Assembly (NCBI GenBank): GCA_002842215.1
Contig: PHCC01000009.1
Location: forward strand, 104,570-168,569
DNA: 64,000 nt
Origin: Betaproteobacteria bacterium HGW-Betaproteobacteria-9
GTDB taxonomy: Bacteria > Pseudomonadota > Gammaproteobacteria > Burkholderiales > Burkholderiaceae_C
Direction: 5' to 3'
Shown: positions 7,400-15,700 of the stretch, piece by piece
Layout of the letters: each line of letters opens with the position of its first letter
Position numbering within the stretch: the stretch's first letter is position 1
Position numbers and translations under genes: made by a program
Notes under the pieces: generated by a model
Seen by the model: only the letters and a program-made list of their open reading frames with translations
Told to the model about the DNA's origin: nothing
The model's database searches: none

Positions 7400-8263
7400 A
7401 TGACCCCCCTGTCTTATTCACGCACCGTTCGCGCACTCTTGACCTGCGCCGTGCTGAGCCTCTGCACCCTCGCGCAAGCGCAGCAGGTGTTCCGCGTCAC
7501 CGCCATCCCCGACGAGTCGCCCACCGAGCTGGCCCGCAAGGCCGGCCCGCTGATGCAATACCTCGAAACCAAGCTGGGCATGAAGGTCGAATACATCCCC
7601 GTGACCGACTATGCGGCCTCGGTGGAAGCCCTGGTCAACAAGAAGGTCGACATGGCCTGGTTCGGCGGCTTCACCTTCGTGCAGGCCAATGTGCGCTCGG
7701 GCGGCAAGATCATCCCGCTGGTGCAGCGCGCGGAAGACGAGAAGTTCAAGTCGGTCTTCATCACCAGCGACCCGGCCGTCAAGACCCTGGCCGACCTCAA
7801 GGGCAAGGACGTGTCCTTCGGTTCACAAAGCTCCACCAGTGGCCACCTGATGCCACGCAGCTTCCTGATGGAAGCCGGCCTCAACCCCGACAAGGACTTC
7901 AGGCGCGTGGCCTACAGCGGCGCGCACGACGCGACCATCGCCGCCGTGGCCTCGGGCAAGGTGCAGGGCGGCGCGCTCAACATCTCGGTGTGGGAAAAGT
8001 TCGTGGCCGACAAGAAGGTCGACACCACCAAGGTGCGCGTGATCTACACCACCCCGCCTTACTTTGACTACAACTGGTCGGTGCACGCCGACATGCCCGC
8101 CGCCACGCGCCAGAAACTGTCCGACGCCTTCCTCGCGTTGAGCCCGGCCACACCGGAAGGCAAACAGGTCCTCGACCTGCAGCGCGCCAGCAAGTTCGTG
8201 CCGACCAAGGCCGAGAACTACAAAGGCATCGAAGCCGCCGCGCGCAGCGGCAGCCTGCTCTGA
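7400..8263 (+). CDS. PhnD-like ABC transporter substrate-binding protein, putative selenate type
   Basis: Periplasmic solute-binding protein of 287 residues. The Sec signal peptide runs to about residue 27 (ALLTCAVLSLCTLAQAQ). The mature part has the phosphate/phosphite/phosphonate-binding fold: IPDESPTELARKAGPL, VDMAWFGGFTFVQA and SSTSGHLMPRSFL, the oxyanion-binding turn. A clade of these proteins is annotated in databases as putative selenate-binding because it occurs beside selenium genes; this one is 4 kb from selD and directly divergent from egtD. I therefore favour a selenium oxyanion ligand over phosphonate. No phosphonate-degrading genes are present. Ligand specificity is inference from context. 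Confidence 0.8.
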   Translation: MTPLSYSRTVRALLTCAVLSLCTLAQAQQVFRVTAIPDESPTELARKAGPLMQYLETKLGMKVEYIPVTDYAASVEALVNKKVDMAWFGGFTFVQANVRSGGKIIPLVQRAEDEKFKSVFITSDPAVKTLADLKGKDVSFGSQSSTSGHLMPRSFLMEAGLNPDKDFRRVAYSGAHDATIAAVASGKVQGGALNISVWEKFVADKKVDTTKVRVIYTTPPYFDYNWSVHADMPAATRQKLSDAFLALSPATPEGKQVLDLQRASKFVPTKAENYKGIEAAARSGSLL

Positions 8264-8278
8264 CCCGGAGCCCCGCGT

Positions 8279-9109
8279 TTGAACATCGACCTGCAGGGCG
8301 TCAGCGCCCGCCACCCCGCCGCCCGACCGGGCGCGGCGCCCGCCCTCAAGGGTCTGACGCTGCGCGTGGCCCACGGCGAGCAGGTGGCCGTGATCGGCCC
8401 CTCGGGCGCGGGCAAGACGACGCTGCTGCAGGTGATCGCCTGTGCCATGCAGCCCCAGGCCGGCACGCTGCAGCTGGATGGCCAGTCGCCCTGGCAATTG
8501 CCGCGCAGTGACCTGCAACGCCTGCGCGGACGCCTCTTTCTGGCGCCGCAGGTGCCGCCGCTGCCACCGCGCCAGCGCGTGGTGACGGCCGTGCTCGCCG
8601 GCCGCCTGCCGGCCATGGGCCTGTGGCAGAGCCTGCGCTCGCTGTTCTACCCGGTCGACATCCCGGCGGCTTTTGAAGCGCTCGACCGTTTTGATCTCGC
8701 GGACAAACTCTTCGAGCGCGTCGACCGCCTCTCGGGAGGTGAGCGCCAGCGCGTGGGTCTGGCGCGGGCACTGCTCGCACCCGCTTCGCTGTGGCTTGTT
8801 GATGAACCCCTCTCGGCGCTCGACCCGACGCGCGCGCGCCAGGCCATCGACACGCTGTTGGTGGGTGCGCATGCACACGGCGCCACACTGGTGACCACTC
8901 TGCACCAGGTGGAAGTCGCCCTCGAACATTTCCCCCGCATCATTGGCCTGCGCGACGGCGCGCTGGCCTTTGACTTGCCGGCGGCGCAGGTCACGCGCGA
9001 GCACCTGGCCCGCCTGTACGAGCAGCACGAAGACGAATTGCACGGCCCTGCCCCGCTCGATGCGGCCCAGCCGCCCACACCGCAACCCGTCGTCATGCAC
9101 TGCAGGTGA
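8279..9109 (+). CDS. PhnC-like ABC transporter ATPase
   Basis: ATP-hydrolysing subunit of the importer, 276 residues. Walker A GPSGAGKTT is at 40-48; the signature is LSGGERQRVGLARALL and Walker B is LWLVDEPLSALD, followed by the H-loop TLHQ. The reading frame begins with TTG at 8279, 15 nt after the binding-protein stop, with GGAG about 8 nt before it. The C-terminal 50 residues extend beyond the core and are proline-rich. It is tightly coupled to the binding protein and followed, after a 96-nt spacer carrying a palindromic repeat, by two permeases. Confidence 0.9.
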   Translation: MNIDLQGVSARHPAARPGAAPALKGLTLRVAHGEQVAVIGPSGAGKTTLLQVIACAMQPQAGTLQLDGQSPWQLPRSDLQRLRGRLFLAPQVPPLPPRQRVVTAVLAGRLPAMGLWQSLRSLFYPVDIPAAFEALDRFDLADKLFERVDRLSGGERQRVGLARALLAPASLWLVDEPLSALDPTRARQAIDTLLVGAHAHGATLVTTLHQVEVALEHFPRIIGLRDGALAFDLPAAQVTREHLARLYEQHEDELHGPAPLDAAQPPTPQPVVMHCR

Positions 9110-9118
9110 TCATGAAAC

Positions 9119-9200
9119 ACCCCCCGCGCCGCTTCGCGTCACCCCCCTCCAGGGGGGCGCAACCAGCCGCCCGGCAAAGCCGGTTCTGCGGTTGCTGCTG
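9119..9200 (+). repeat. GC-rich palindromic intergenic repeat, copy 1
   Basis: Element of the pattern CCCCCGCGCCGCTTCGCG...CCCCCCTCCAGGGGGG...GGCAAAGCCGGTTCTGCGG, containing the central C-tract/G-tract inverted repeat. It lies between the ATPase and first permease genes and is the same family as the copies at 29.8, 32.6, 44.0, 47.0, 48.0, 50.1 and 56.2 kb. Confidence 0.75.
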
Positions 9201-9205
9201 GGTTC

Positions 9206-10054
9206 GTGCACCTCGCCATGGCTGAGCTGCGCTTGCGCCTTCCGCCCACGCGCGACCCGGCCTGGTTCGGCCGCGTGTTCTGGAGCCTGGCCGCGCTGGT
9301 GCTGCTGTGGCCGCTGCTGGTGGCGACCGAGTTCAAACCCTGGGTGCTGCTGGCGCCCGAGAGCCTCCAGGTCAGCGGGCATTTCATCGGCAGCTTCTGG
9401 CCGCTGGCCCATGGCGCCGAGTTCCTGGCCATGGTGGCGCGCGAGACCTGGCGCACGGTCGCCATGGCCACCGCCGGCATGACGCTGGCGCTCATCATCG
9501 CGCTGCCGCTGACCCTGATGTCCACGCGCGTGCTGTCGATTTCGGCGCTGGCCGGGCCGATGGCCCGCGGCCCTTTCTGGCTGCGCCAGGGCGTGCGCTG
9601 GCTGCTGATCGTGCTGCGCAGCATCCCCGAGCTGGTGTGGGCGCTGGTGTTCGTGCGCGTGGTCGGCCTCGGCCCCACGGCCGGTGTGCTAGCGATCGCG
9701 CTCACCTACGGCGGCATGCTGGGCAAGGTCTACGGCGAGATCCTCGAAAGCGGCGAAACCGACGCCACGCAAAACCTGCTGCGCAACGGCGCCGGGCGCC
9801 TGCAGGCCTTCTTCTATAGCCTGCTGCCCGCCAGCGCAGCTGAACTCACCAGCTACACGGTCTACCGCTGGGAATGCGCGATCCGCTCGTCGGTGGTACT
9901 GGGTTTCGTGGGCGCGGGTGGCCTGGGCCAGCAGATGGACAACTCGATGAAGATGTTCAACGGCGGCGAGGTCGCCACCATGCTGCTGGTGTTCATGGCC
10001 CTCGTCGCGCTCGCCGACCACGTGAGCGCGGGGCTGCGGAGGTCGCTGGGATGA
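9206..10054 (+). CDS. PhnE-like ABC transporter permease 1
   Basis: Inner-membrane permease of 282 residues from GTG 9206, or 278 from ATG 9218; neither start has a good ribosome-binding site because a palindromic repeat occupies the upstream DNA. It has about six transmembrane segments. The cytoplasmic EAA-type loop is GGMLGKVYGEILESGETDATQNLLRNGAG, and RSIPELVWALVFVRVVGLGP is characteristic of phosphonate-type permeases. Its stop overlaps the next permease start by 4 nt (ATGA), so the two are translationally coupled and likely form a heterodimeric channel. Confidence 0.87.
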   Translation: MHLAMAELRLRLPPTRDPAWFGRVFWSLAALVLLWPLLVATEFKPWVLLAPESLQVSGHFIGSFWPLAHGAEFLAMVARETWRTVAMATAGMTLALIIALPLTLMSTRVLSISALAGPMARGPFWLRQGVRWLLIVLRSIPELVWALVFVRVVGLGPTAGVLAIALTYGGMLGKVYGEILESGETDATQNLLRNGAGRLQAFFYSLLPASAAELTSYTVYRWECAIRSSVVLGFVGAGGLGQQMDNSMKMFNGGEVATMLLVFMALVALADHVSAGLRRSLG

Positions 10055-10878
10055 ACAAACCCCAGGCCGCGAATCAGACCTACCGGTTGCCGCCGCCGCT
10101 GTTCAACGCGCGCTGCAAGGCCTGCTGGTTCAGCGCCGCCCTGGTGCTGCTGGTGGTGGCGAGCTTCTGGTCGCTCGACCTGCAATGGGCGCAGTTCCTG
10201 TCGCTCGAAGCGGCGCAGAGCATGGGCCGCTTCCTGGCCGAGTTCGTGCCGCCCGACACTTCCCCCGATTTCCTGAAGAAGGTCGCGCTCGGCACCTGGG
10301 AGACGCTGGCCATGTCGGCGCTGGGCACGCTGCTGGCCGCACTGGCCGGGCTGGCGCTGGCGCTGCCCGCCAGCCGACTGCACGAGGGTGATGCCGCGCA
10401 CGGTCGCACGCCCACGCGCCTGCTGCTCAACGCGCTGCGCAGCATCCCCGAGCTGGTCTGGGCCGCGCTGCTGCTCATTTCCGCCGGGCTGGGCCCGTTT
10501 GCCGGCACGCTGGCGCTGGCGCTGCACACCACCGGCGTGCTCGGCCGGCTGTTCGCCGAAGCGATCGAAAACGCGCCGCCCGGCCCCGGCGATGCGCTGC
10601 GTGCGCAGGGCGTCGGCAACGGCCGCGTGTTCCTTTACGCCACGCTGCCGCAGGTGCTGCCGCAGCTCATGAGCTACACGCTCTACCGCTGGGAAAACAA
10701 CATCCGCGCCGCGGCCGTGCTGGGCGTGGTGGGCGCGGGTGGCCTGGGCCAATTGCTGGCCTTCCACATGGGCCTGTTCCACATGGGCAAGACCGCCACC
10801 ATCCTGGCCGCGATGCTGCTGCTCGTGGCCTTCGTGGACGCCGCCAGCCACGGCTCGCGGCGCCTGCTCACGCGCTGA
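10051..10878 (+). CDS. PhnE-like ABC transporter permease 2
   Basis: Second inner-membrane permease of the importer, 275 residues. It shares RSIPELVWAALLLISAGLGP and the C-terminal YTLYRWENNIRAAAVLGVVGAGGLGQLL with permease 1, so the pair probably arose by duplication. The start ATG 10051 overlaps the preceding stop and has GGAGG upstream at 10038-10042. A 12-nt palindrome CCCCGCGCGGGG at 10933-10944 in the following spacer may separate this operon from the methyltransferase gene. Confidence 0.88.
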   Translation: MNKPQAANQTYRLPPPLFNARCKACWFSAALVLLVVASFWSLDLQWAQFLSLEAAQSMGRFLAEFVPPDTSPDFLKKVALGTWETLAMSALGTLLAALAGLALALPASRLHEGDAAHGRTPTRLLLNALRSIPELVWAALLLISAGLGPFAGTLALALHTTGVLGRLFAEAIENAPPGPGDALRAQGVGNGRVFLYATLPQVLPQLMSYTLYRWENNIRAAAVLGVVGAGGLGQLLAFHMGLFHMGKTATILAAMLLLVAFVDAASHGSRRLLTR

Positions 10879-10983
10879 AGACCGCCCGGCACCGGGCCCT
10901 CGTCATCGGCGCCAAGGGCCTGTATCCTGACCCCCCGCGCGGGGTTCCGCAAGTTCCAGGACGTCCCAACGAACAAGGTGGAC

Positions 10984-11616
10984 ATGACGACCGACAACGA
11001 CATCTCCATCGCGCTTTACCGCAGCAAGGCAGCGGGCTACGACGCCTCGGCCGGGTTCACCATGCCACTGCGCCGGCGCACCATCGCCCTGCTGCAGCTG
11101 CAGCCCGGCCAGACCGTGCTCGACGTGGGTGCCGGCACCGGCCTGAGCTATGCGCTGCTGCGCGCGGGCGTGGGCGACACCGGCCGCGTGCTGGCCTTCG
11201 AGCAGAGTCCCGACATGTTCGCGCTGGCGCAGCAACGCGTGCAGCGCGAAGGCTGGGCCAACGTGTGGCACATCAACGCCGCGGCCGAAACGGTGCAGCT
11301 GCCAGCGCTGGCCGACGCCGTGCTCTTCAATTACACGCACGACATCTGCCGCAGCCCGGCGGCGGTGGCCAACATCCTGCGCCAGGTGAAGCCGGGTGCG
11401 CGCGTGGCGATGGCGGGCATCAAGTACTTCCCCTGGTGGACCGGCCCGCTCAACCTGCTGGCCTGGCTGAAGAACCGGCCCTACAACGCCCGGGCCGCGG
11501 ACCTGTGGGAACCCTGGAACCTCGTGGCCGCTCAATGCGAAGACTTCCGCTGGAACAGCACGCAATGGGGCATGGGCTACATCGCCAGCGCCTCGCTGAA
11601 AGGACCACCCCGATGA
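10984..11616 (+). CDS. Class I SAM-dependent methyltransferase coupled to egtB
   Basis: UbiE-like Rossmann methyltransferase of about 210 residues. SAM motif I is VLDVGAGTGLSYALL; the acidic residue ending beta-2 is in VLAFEQSPDMFALAQQRV, and a post-motif ADAVLFNYTHDICRSP segment follows. AAGG precedes ATG 10984; a GTG at 10978 is an alternative. The stop overlaps the egtB start by 4 nt (ATGA), so it is translated with EgtB. It is not EgtD, which is at 6.2 kb. OvoA enzymes carry a fused methyltransferase domain that N-methylates the thiohistidine, so a methyltransferase adjacent to an EgtB-type enzyme is suggestive, but I cannot assign the substrate. Confidence 0.8.
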   Translation: MTTDNDISIALYRSKAAGYDASAGFTMPLRRRTIALLQLQPGQTVLDVGAGTGLSYALLRAGVGDTGRVLAFEQSPDMFALAQQRVQREGWANVWHINAAAETVQLPALADAVLFNYTHDICRSPAAVANILRQVKPGARVAMAGIKYFPWWTGPLNLLAWLKNRPYNARAADLWEPWNLVAAQCEDFRWNSTQWGMGYIASASLKGPPR

Positions 11617-12908
11617 CCGCGACCCCCGCCCCCCAGACCGCACCCACCGACCTGGCCCGGCGCTACGCCAGCGTGCGCGCCCAGACGCTCGCGCTGGCCG
11701 AGCCCTTGAGCGAGGCCGACTGCCAGGTGCAGTCCATGCCTGATGCCAGCCCCACCAAATGGCACCTGGCCCACGTGACGTGGTTCTTCGAGACCTTCGT
11801 GCTGGAACGTTTTGAGGCCGGCTTCCAGCCCTTCCACCCCGGCTTTCGGGTGCTGTTCAACAGCTACTACCAGGGCGTGGGCGAGCAGCACCCGCGCCCG
11901 CAGCGCGGCCTGGTCACGCGGCCTGGCCTGGCCGAAGTCAAGGCCTACCGCGCGCACGTGGACACGCGCATCGCCGCCCTGCTGTCGCGCTCGGACAACC
12001 CCGAGTTGCGTGAGCTGATGGAGCTCGGCCTGCAACACGAGCAGCAGCACCAGGAGCTGCTGCTCACCGACATCAAACACCTGCTGGCGATGAACCCGCT
12101 GAACCCGGTCTACCACCCGCAATGGCCGCTGAGCAGTGTGGTCGTCACGCCGGTGGACTGGGTCGAATACGCCGGCGGCATCGCCCAGGTGGGGCACGCG
12201 GGCGCCGGTTTCGGATTCGACAACGAAGCCCCGCGCCACGCCGTGCTGCTGCGGCCCTACGCCCTGGCCAACCGGCTCGTGACCCACGGCGACTGGCTGG
12301 CCTTCATGGACGACGGTGGCTACCGCGACCCGCTCTGGTGGATGGCGGCGGGCTGGGACTGGGTGCAGGCGCAACAGGCTGTTGCGCCGCTCTACTGGCA
12401 GGCCACCGACAGCGGCTGGACCAACTTCACGCTGCACGGGCGCGTGCCGCTGGACCCGCACACCCCGGTGGTGCACATCAGCTGGTTCGAGGCCGATGCC
12501 TACGCGCGCTGGCGCGGCGCGCAGGAGGGGCTGGCGCTGCGCCTGCCGACCGAAGCCGAGTGGGAGTTTGCTGCGCAGAGCCTGGGCGAGGCCTTGCAGA
12601 AACAGGGCAACTTCCTGGAGAGCGGCGCCCTGCACCCGATGCCGCTGGCGCGCAGGACACCCGGCCCGCGCCAGATGGGCGGCGACGTCTGGGAATGGAC
12701 CGCCAGCCCCTACACCCCCTACCCCGGCTACCGCCCCTGGACCGGCGCGGTGGGCGAATACAACGGCAAATTCATGGTCAACCAGATGGTGCTGCGCGGT
12801 GGCTCGTGCGCCACGCCACGCGCGCACATCCGCGCCAGCTACCGCAACTTCTTCCCGACCGACGCACGCTGGCAGTTCAGCGGTGTGCGGCTGGCAAGGG
12901 ATTTGTGA
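11613..12908 (+). CDS. egtB: EgtB-type nonheme iron sulfoxide synthase (ergothioneine biosynthesis)
   Basis: Catalyses O2-dependent C-S bond formation between hercynine and cysteine or gamma-glutamylcysteine. It has 431 residues. The DinB-like N-terminal bundle has iron ligands His54 in HLAHVTWFFE, and His142 and His146 in EHEQQHQELL. The C-terminal FGE-sulfatase-like domain shows RLPTEAEWEFAAQSLGEAL, GGDVWEWTASPYTPYPGY, LRGGSCATPRAHIRASYRNFF and SGVRLARDL. The start ATG overlaps the preceding methyltransferase stop. It is longer than SenA and differs from it in the ligand motif, so the locus encodes two divergent members, presumably one per chalcogen. The lyase (EgtE) and EgtA/EgtC needed for ergothioneine are not in the window. 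Confidence 0.9.
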   Translation: MTATPAPQTAPTDLARRYASVRAQTLALAEPLSEADCQVQSMPDASPTKWHLAHVTWFFETFVLERFEAGFQPFHPGFRVLFNSYYQGVGEQHPRPQRGLVTRPGLAEVKAYRAHVDTRIAALLSRSDNPELRELMELGLQHEQQHQELLLTDIKHLLAMNPLNPVYHPQWPLSSVVVTPVDWVEYAGGIAQVGHAGAGFGFDNEAPRHAVLLRPYALANRLVTHGDWLAFMDDGGYRDPLWWMAAGWDWVQAQQAVAPLYWQATDSGWTNFTLHGRVPLDPHTPVVHISWFEADAYARWRGAQEGLALRLPTEAEWEFAAQSLGEALQKQGNFLESGALHPMPLARRTPGPRQMGGDVWEWTASPYTPYPGYRPWTGAVGEYNGKFMVNQMVLRGGSCATPRAHIRASYRNFFPTDARWQFSGVRLARDL

Positions 12909-12934
12909 TCCCCCGTTTCATCAGGGATCACCCC

Positions 12935-13585
12935 ATGAAACGACGACAGGCTCTGGGCTTTTTCACCGCCAGCGCGGCCCTGCTGCTGAGTGGTCAACCG
13001 GCACTGGCCAGCGCCGCGGGGCCGGCCGACCAGGGACCACCGTTTCGCACCACCAGCGACGCCGCGGCCGGGAAGCTGATGCTGATGGGCCACGACCCGG
13101 TGGCCTATTTCAGCCAGAACGACGCCGTGCCCGGCCACCCCGCCATCCAGGCCGACCACCAGGGCGTGACCTGGCGCTTTGCCAGCGAGGCGAACAAGGC
13201 CGCGTTCCTGCGCGAGCCCACGAAATACATGCCGCAGTTTGGTGGCTTCTGCAGCAACGGCATCAACTACGCCGTGCCCTGGGGCGCGGGCGGCGGCCCC
13301 AACACCTGGCGCATCTACCGCGGCAAGCTCTACGTGTTTGGTGGCCAGGCCTCGCGCGACCAGTTCGAGATGGACACCGAAGTCAACCTACAGCGCGCCC
13401 ACTACTACTGGGACAGCGAGATCGCCGGCTCCAACGCGCTCTTCGTGCGATACAAGCGCCTGGTCTTCCGCGTGCCGCATTACAAGACCGACGCCGCGCT
13501 GCAAGCGGAGTGGGAGACGAAGCGCGCGGCGGGGACGTTGCCGGTGATGCCGGGCGGGAAGCAGGTGGTGCCGGCTGCGCCTTGA
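12935..13585 (+). CDS. YHS-domain exported protein
   Basis: Exported protein of 216 residues. The N-terminus MKRRQALGFFTASAALLLS has a twin-arginine-like signal and a cleavage region near ALASA. The mature part carries a YHS-type domain (GHDPVAYFSQNDAVPGHP, GVTWRFASEANKAAFLREPTKYMPQFGGFCS), found in metal-handling and oxidoreductase-associated proteins, then a tryptophan/tyrosine-rich region (WRIYRGKLYVFGGQASRDQF). It starts 26 nt after egtB on the same strand and may be cotranscribed. A role with egtB is unproven; I cannot assign activity. Confidence 0.75.
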   Translation: MKRRQALGFFTASAALLLSGQPALASAAGPADQGPPFRTTSDAAAGKLMLMGHDPVAYFSQNDAVPGHPAIQADHQGVTWRFASEANKAAFLREPTKYMPQFGGFCSNGINYAVPWGAGGGPNTWRIYRGKLYVFGGQASRDQFEMDTEVNLQRAHYYWDSEIAGSNALFVRYKRLVFRVPHYKTDAALQAEWETKRAAGTLPVMPGGKQVVPAAP

Positions 13586-14035
13586 AGCGGGTTGGCGCTC
13601 CGGTCACCTGCGGGTGGCTCTTGTCGACCCCAAGCGGGCGTTCAGACGAACCGCCAAAAGCTGTCAGTTCATAGGCGACTTACCTGCCATCCAGCGCAAC
13701 TACCACGTAGTCAAAGCAGACCTGTCGATTGTTCTTGCAGCTATAGTGACCGCAAAAGATGACTACGTTCGCTGGGAATATCTGATTCCGCGCGGCAGGA
13801 TAGGCGACAGACTTTATGGGGGAAATTTCATGTACGGACCAGAGGAATCCATCAGCCAAGCTGCTGCGTCCAGCAGTGCTTTGCGGCGTTCACCCTACTC
13901 TGCGATGTCATTCGTCCAAGTTTATTCAGTCATCTAGTCTGGTTTTCCCAGATAAGGCGACCGTCTACATTGGTTAGGCCACGCAATCAGAAACCGCGTC
14001 GCGCTCCACCTAAATTCCTTCTACCTTCACAGACC
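13586..14035. other. 450-nt lower-G+C spacer without a convincing gene
   Basis: Base composition drops visibly here compared with egtB and YHS. A 107-codon open frame starting with GTG at 13614 and ending at 13937 lacks a clear ribosome-binding site and recognisable motifs; its first codons still overlap a segment reading like other intergenic DNA. I see no RNA gene. It is probably the left border of a small acquired segment that includes the following lipoprotein gene. Confidence 0.4.
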
Positions 14036-14542
14036 ATGAAGCATCCACTGACTTTTACCCTGGCAATCTGCTTAGCGCTTGCATCCTGCGCGACAGCTGA
14101 GATAGTGCCAATGGGAACGGACACCTACATGATCTCCCAGACATCCGCTGGCGGCATGTTCACGAACATGGCAACGCTCAAGGCGGAGGTCATCCAGAGA
14201 GCCAACGCATTTGCAGAATCGAAGGGGAAAGTCGCCGTTCCAGTGGCCGCCCAAGAGACGTCTCCAGCCCCAGGTCGCCTGCCGAACTACGAGTATCAGT
14301 TCCGCCTTGTTGATCGGAATGATCCACGCTCTGCTGGAGGCGGCCTCATGAAGACGCCTGACATGGTCATCGAAAACAGGAACCAAGCACCTGCGGTGAT
14401 CGTCAATCCGCCCACAAGGGAAAGCACACCACAAAAGGATGTCTACACAGAACTTCTCAAGCTAGATGACTTGCGGAAGCGCGGGATCATCACCGACGCA
14501 GAGTTTGATGTTCAGAAGCGTAGATTGCTTCAAAGTCAATGA
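14036..14542 (+). CDS. SHOCT-domain lipoprotein
   Basis: Outer-membrane lipoprotein candidate of 168 residues. The signal peptide ends in a lipobox LALASC, giving acylation at the Cys near residue 18. The middle resembles the short SoxR-reducing or DUF4156-like lipoproteins that sense stress (MGTDTYMISQTSAGGMFTNM). The C-terminal 30 residues form a SHOCT motif, LKLDDLRKRGIITDAEFDVQKRRLL. ATG 14036 is chosen because it gives the intact signal peptide. Codon use and G+C are unlike the neighbours, suggesting transfer. Function unknown. Confidence 0.72.
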   Translation: MKHPLTFTLAICLALASCATAEIVPMGTDTYMISQTSAGGMFTNMATLKAEVIQRANAFAESKGKVAVPVAAQETSPAPGRLPNYEYQFRLVDRNDPRSAGGGLMKTPDMVIENRNQAPAVIVNPPTRESTPQKDVYTELLKLDDLRKRGIITDAEFDVQKRRLLQSQ

Positions 14543-14768
14543 CGGGCGCACGGTGCATGCCTGCGGCGTGGCCAACCCATCATTCCACCGGACCTGCGCG
14601 AAGAGCTGCGCAGTTCGGTGAATTTAAACGTTGAACGGCTGCTTCCCCCTTCGCGCTCCGACTGCTCATGGCCGATACCGACACTTCCCCGGCATCCACC
14701 CTGCACACCCAGGTCGCCCACCCACGGCCACCGGCGTTTGCTGCGGCTCAGGCCCTCACCCAAGAATC

Positions 14769-15650
14769 TCAAACCGCGTGCAGCGCGAGCAATGCACCGG
14801 CATGCGCCAGCGTTTCGCGGTAACCGGCTTCGATGGCGCGCTCGCGGAATTCGCGCGAGAGGCTGACCCAGTAGCCGAAGTCTGGCTTGAGCACCACTTC
14901 GGCCATCTTCGCCTCGGCATCCACCAGCGCTTTCTTGCGCAGGTCGCTCTCGCGGTAGCGCTCGGCGCCGGGCGGCGCGCGGTCGACATGGGCGCTGGCG
15001 TCCACCGCGAGCACCCGCTGAGCACCCAGGGCACGCGCCACGCGCACCGGCAGCGGGGAGGACCAGTCGGCATCCACATACTGCTCGCCGCGGATGCGCA
15101 CCGGCGCGAAGCGGCCTTCTATGGCGGCCGAGGCCTGCACCGCCAACCCCACGTCGCCTGCGGTGAACGCCGTGACCTCGCCGTCGCGGCGCCGTGCGGC
15201 CACACAGGCCATGGCGATGGGCATGCGCTCCAGCAGGGCCACGGGCGAAGCACGCCGCACGAAGTCGGCGACGGCCGCGCCGCTCAGACGCTCTTCGGCC
15301 CCGATGGCCAGCCGGGCCAGCGCCCAGGGCTGCAGGTCGAGCGCGAGAGTTTCGATCTCGCGCGCGCCCAGCCCGGCGGCCCAGAAGCTGCCCAGCAATG
15401 CACCGGCCGAGACCCCGACGATCAGGTCGGGCTTGAGGCCGAGCTCTTCCAGCGCCTTGATCACGCCCACATGCACGAAGCCACGCGGACCGCCCGAACT
15501 CAGCACCCAGGCGGTGTGCACCGGGCGGCGCAGCGGTTCGGCGCGCGGCGCGTCGGGGCCGTTGTGGTCGCGGTCGGGCTGGAGGGTGCAGCCCGCGAGG
15601 GCCGCCGCGCTGGCGGCCAGCAGGTGGCGGCGCGTGAGGCCTGCGGACAT
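14769..15650 (-). CDS. Patatin-like phospholipase lipoprotein
   Basis: Serine acyl hydrolase of 293 residues with a lipoprotein-type leader (HLLAASAAALAGC). The oxyanion-hole motif is SSGGPRGFVHVG, the nucleophile elbow is GVSAGAL (GxSxG), and the dyad Asp lies in YVDADWSSP, where most patatins have DGA/DGG. Gene order places it last in a leftward operon after an ATP-grasp protein, with a 50-nt gap. Substrate is unknown; related exported patatins act on phospholipids or lysophospholipids. Confidence 0.85.
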   Translation of the reverse strand: MSAGLTRRHLLAASAAALAGCTLQPDRDHNGPDAPRAEPLRRPVHTAWVLSSGGPRGFVHVGVIKALEELGLKPDLIVGVSAGALLGSFWAAGLGAREIETLALDLQPWALARLAIGAEERLSGAAVADFVRRASPVALLERMPIAMACVAARRRDGEVTAFTAGDVGLAVQASAAIEGRFAPVRIRGEQYVDADWSSPLPVRVARALGAQRVLAVDASAHVDRAPPGAERYRESDLRKKALVDAEAKMAEVVLKPDFGYWVSLSREFRERAIEAGYRETLAHAGALLALHAV

Positions 15651-15700
15651 AGCGTTCCAGGGGCGGATTCAAGCCGCAGCTGAGGGGGCAACGGCAAGCG

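Noticed and set aside
7400..10878. Calling the importer a phosphonate transporter
   Set aside because: No phn C-P lyase, phnX or ptx genes are nearby, and the selenium neighbours give a better explanation.
10984..12908. Reading the methyltransferase/EgtB pair as OvoA (ovothiol synthase)
   Set aside because: OvoA is a single chain with a C-terminal methyltransferase; here the genes are separate and in reverse order, so the assignment is kept as a testable idea only.
13614..13937. 107-codon open frame in the lower-G+C spacer
   Set aside because: GTG start without a ribosome-binding site, no recognisable motif, not reported as a gene.
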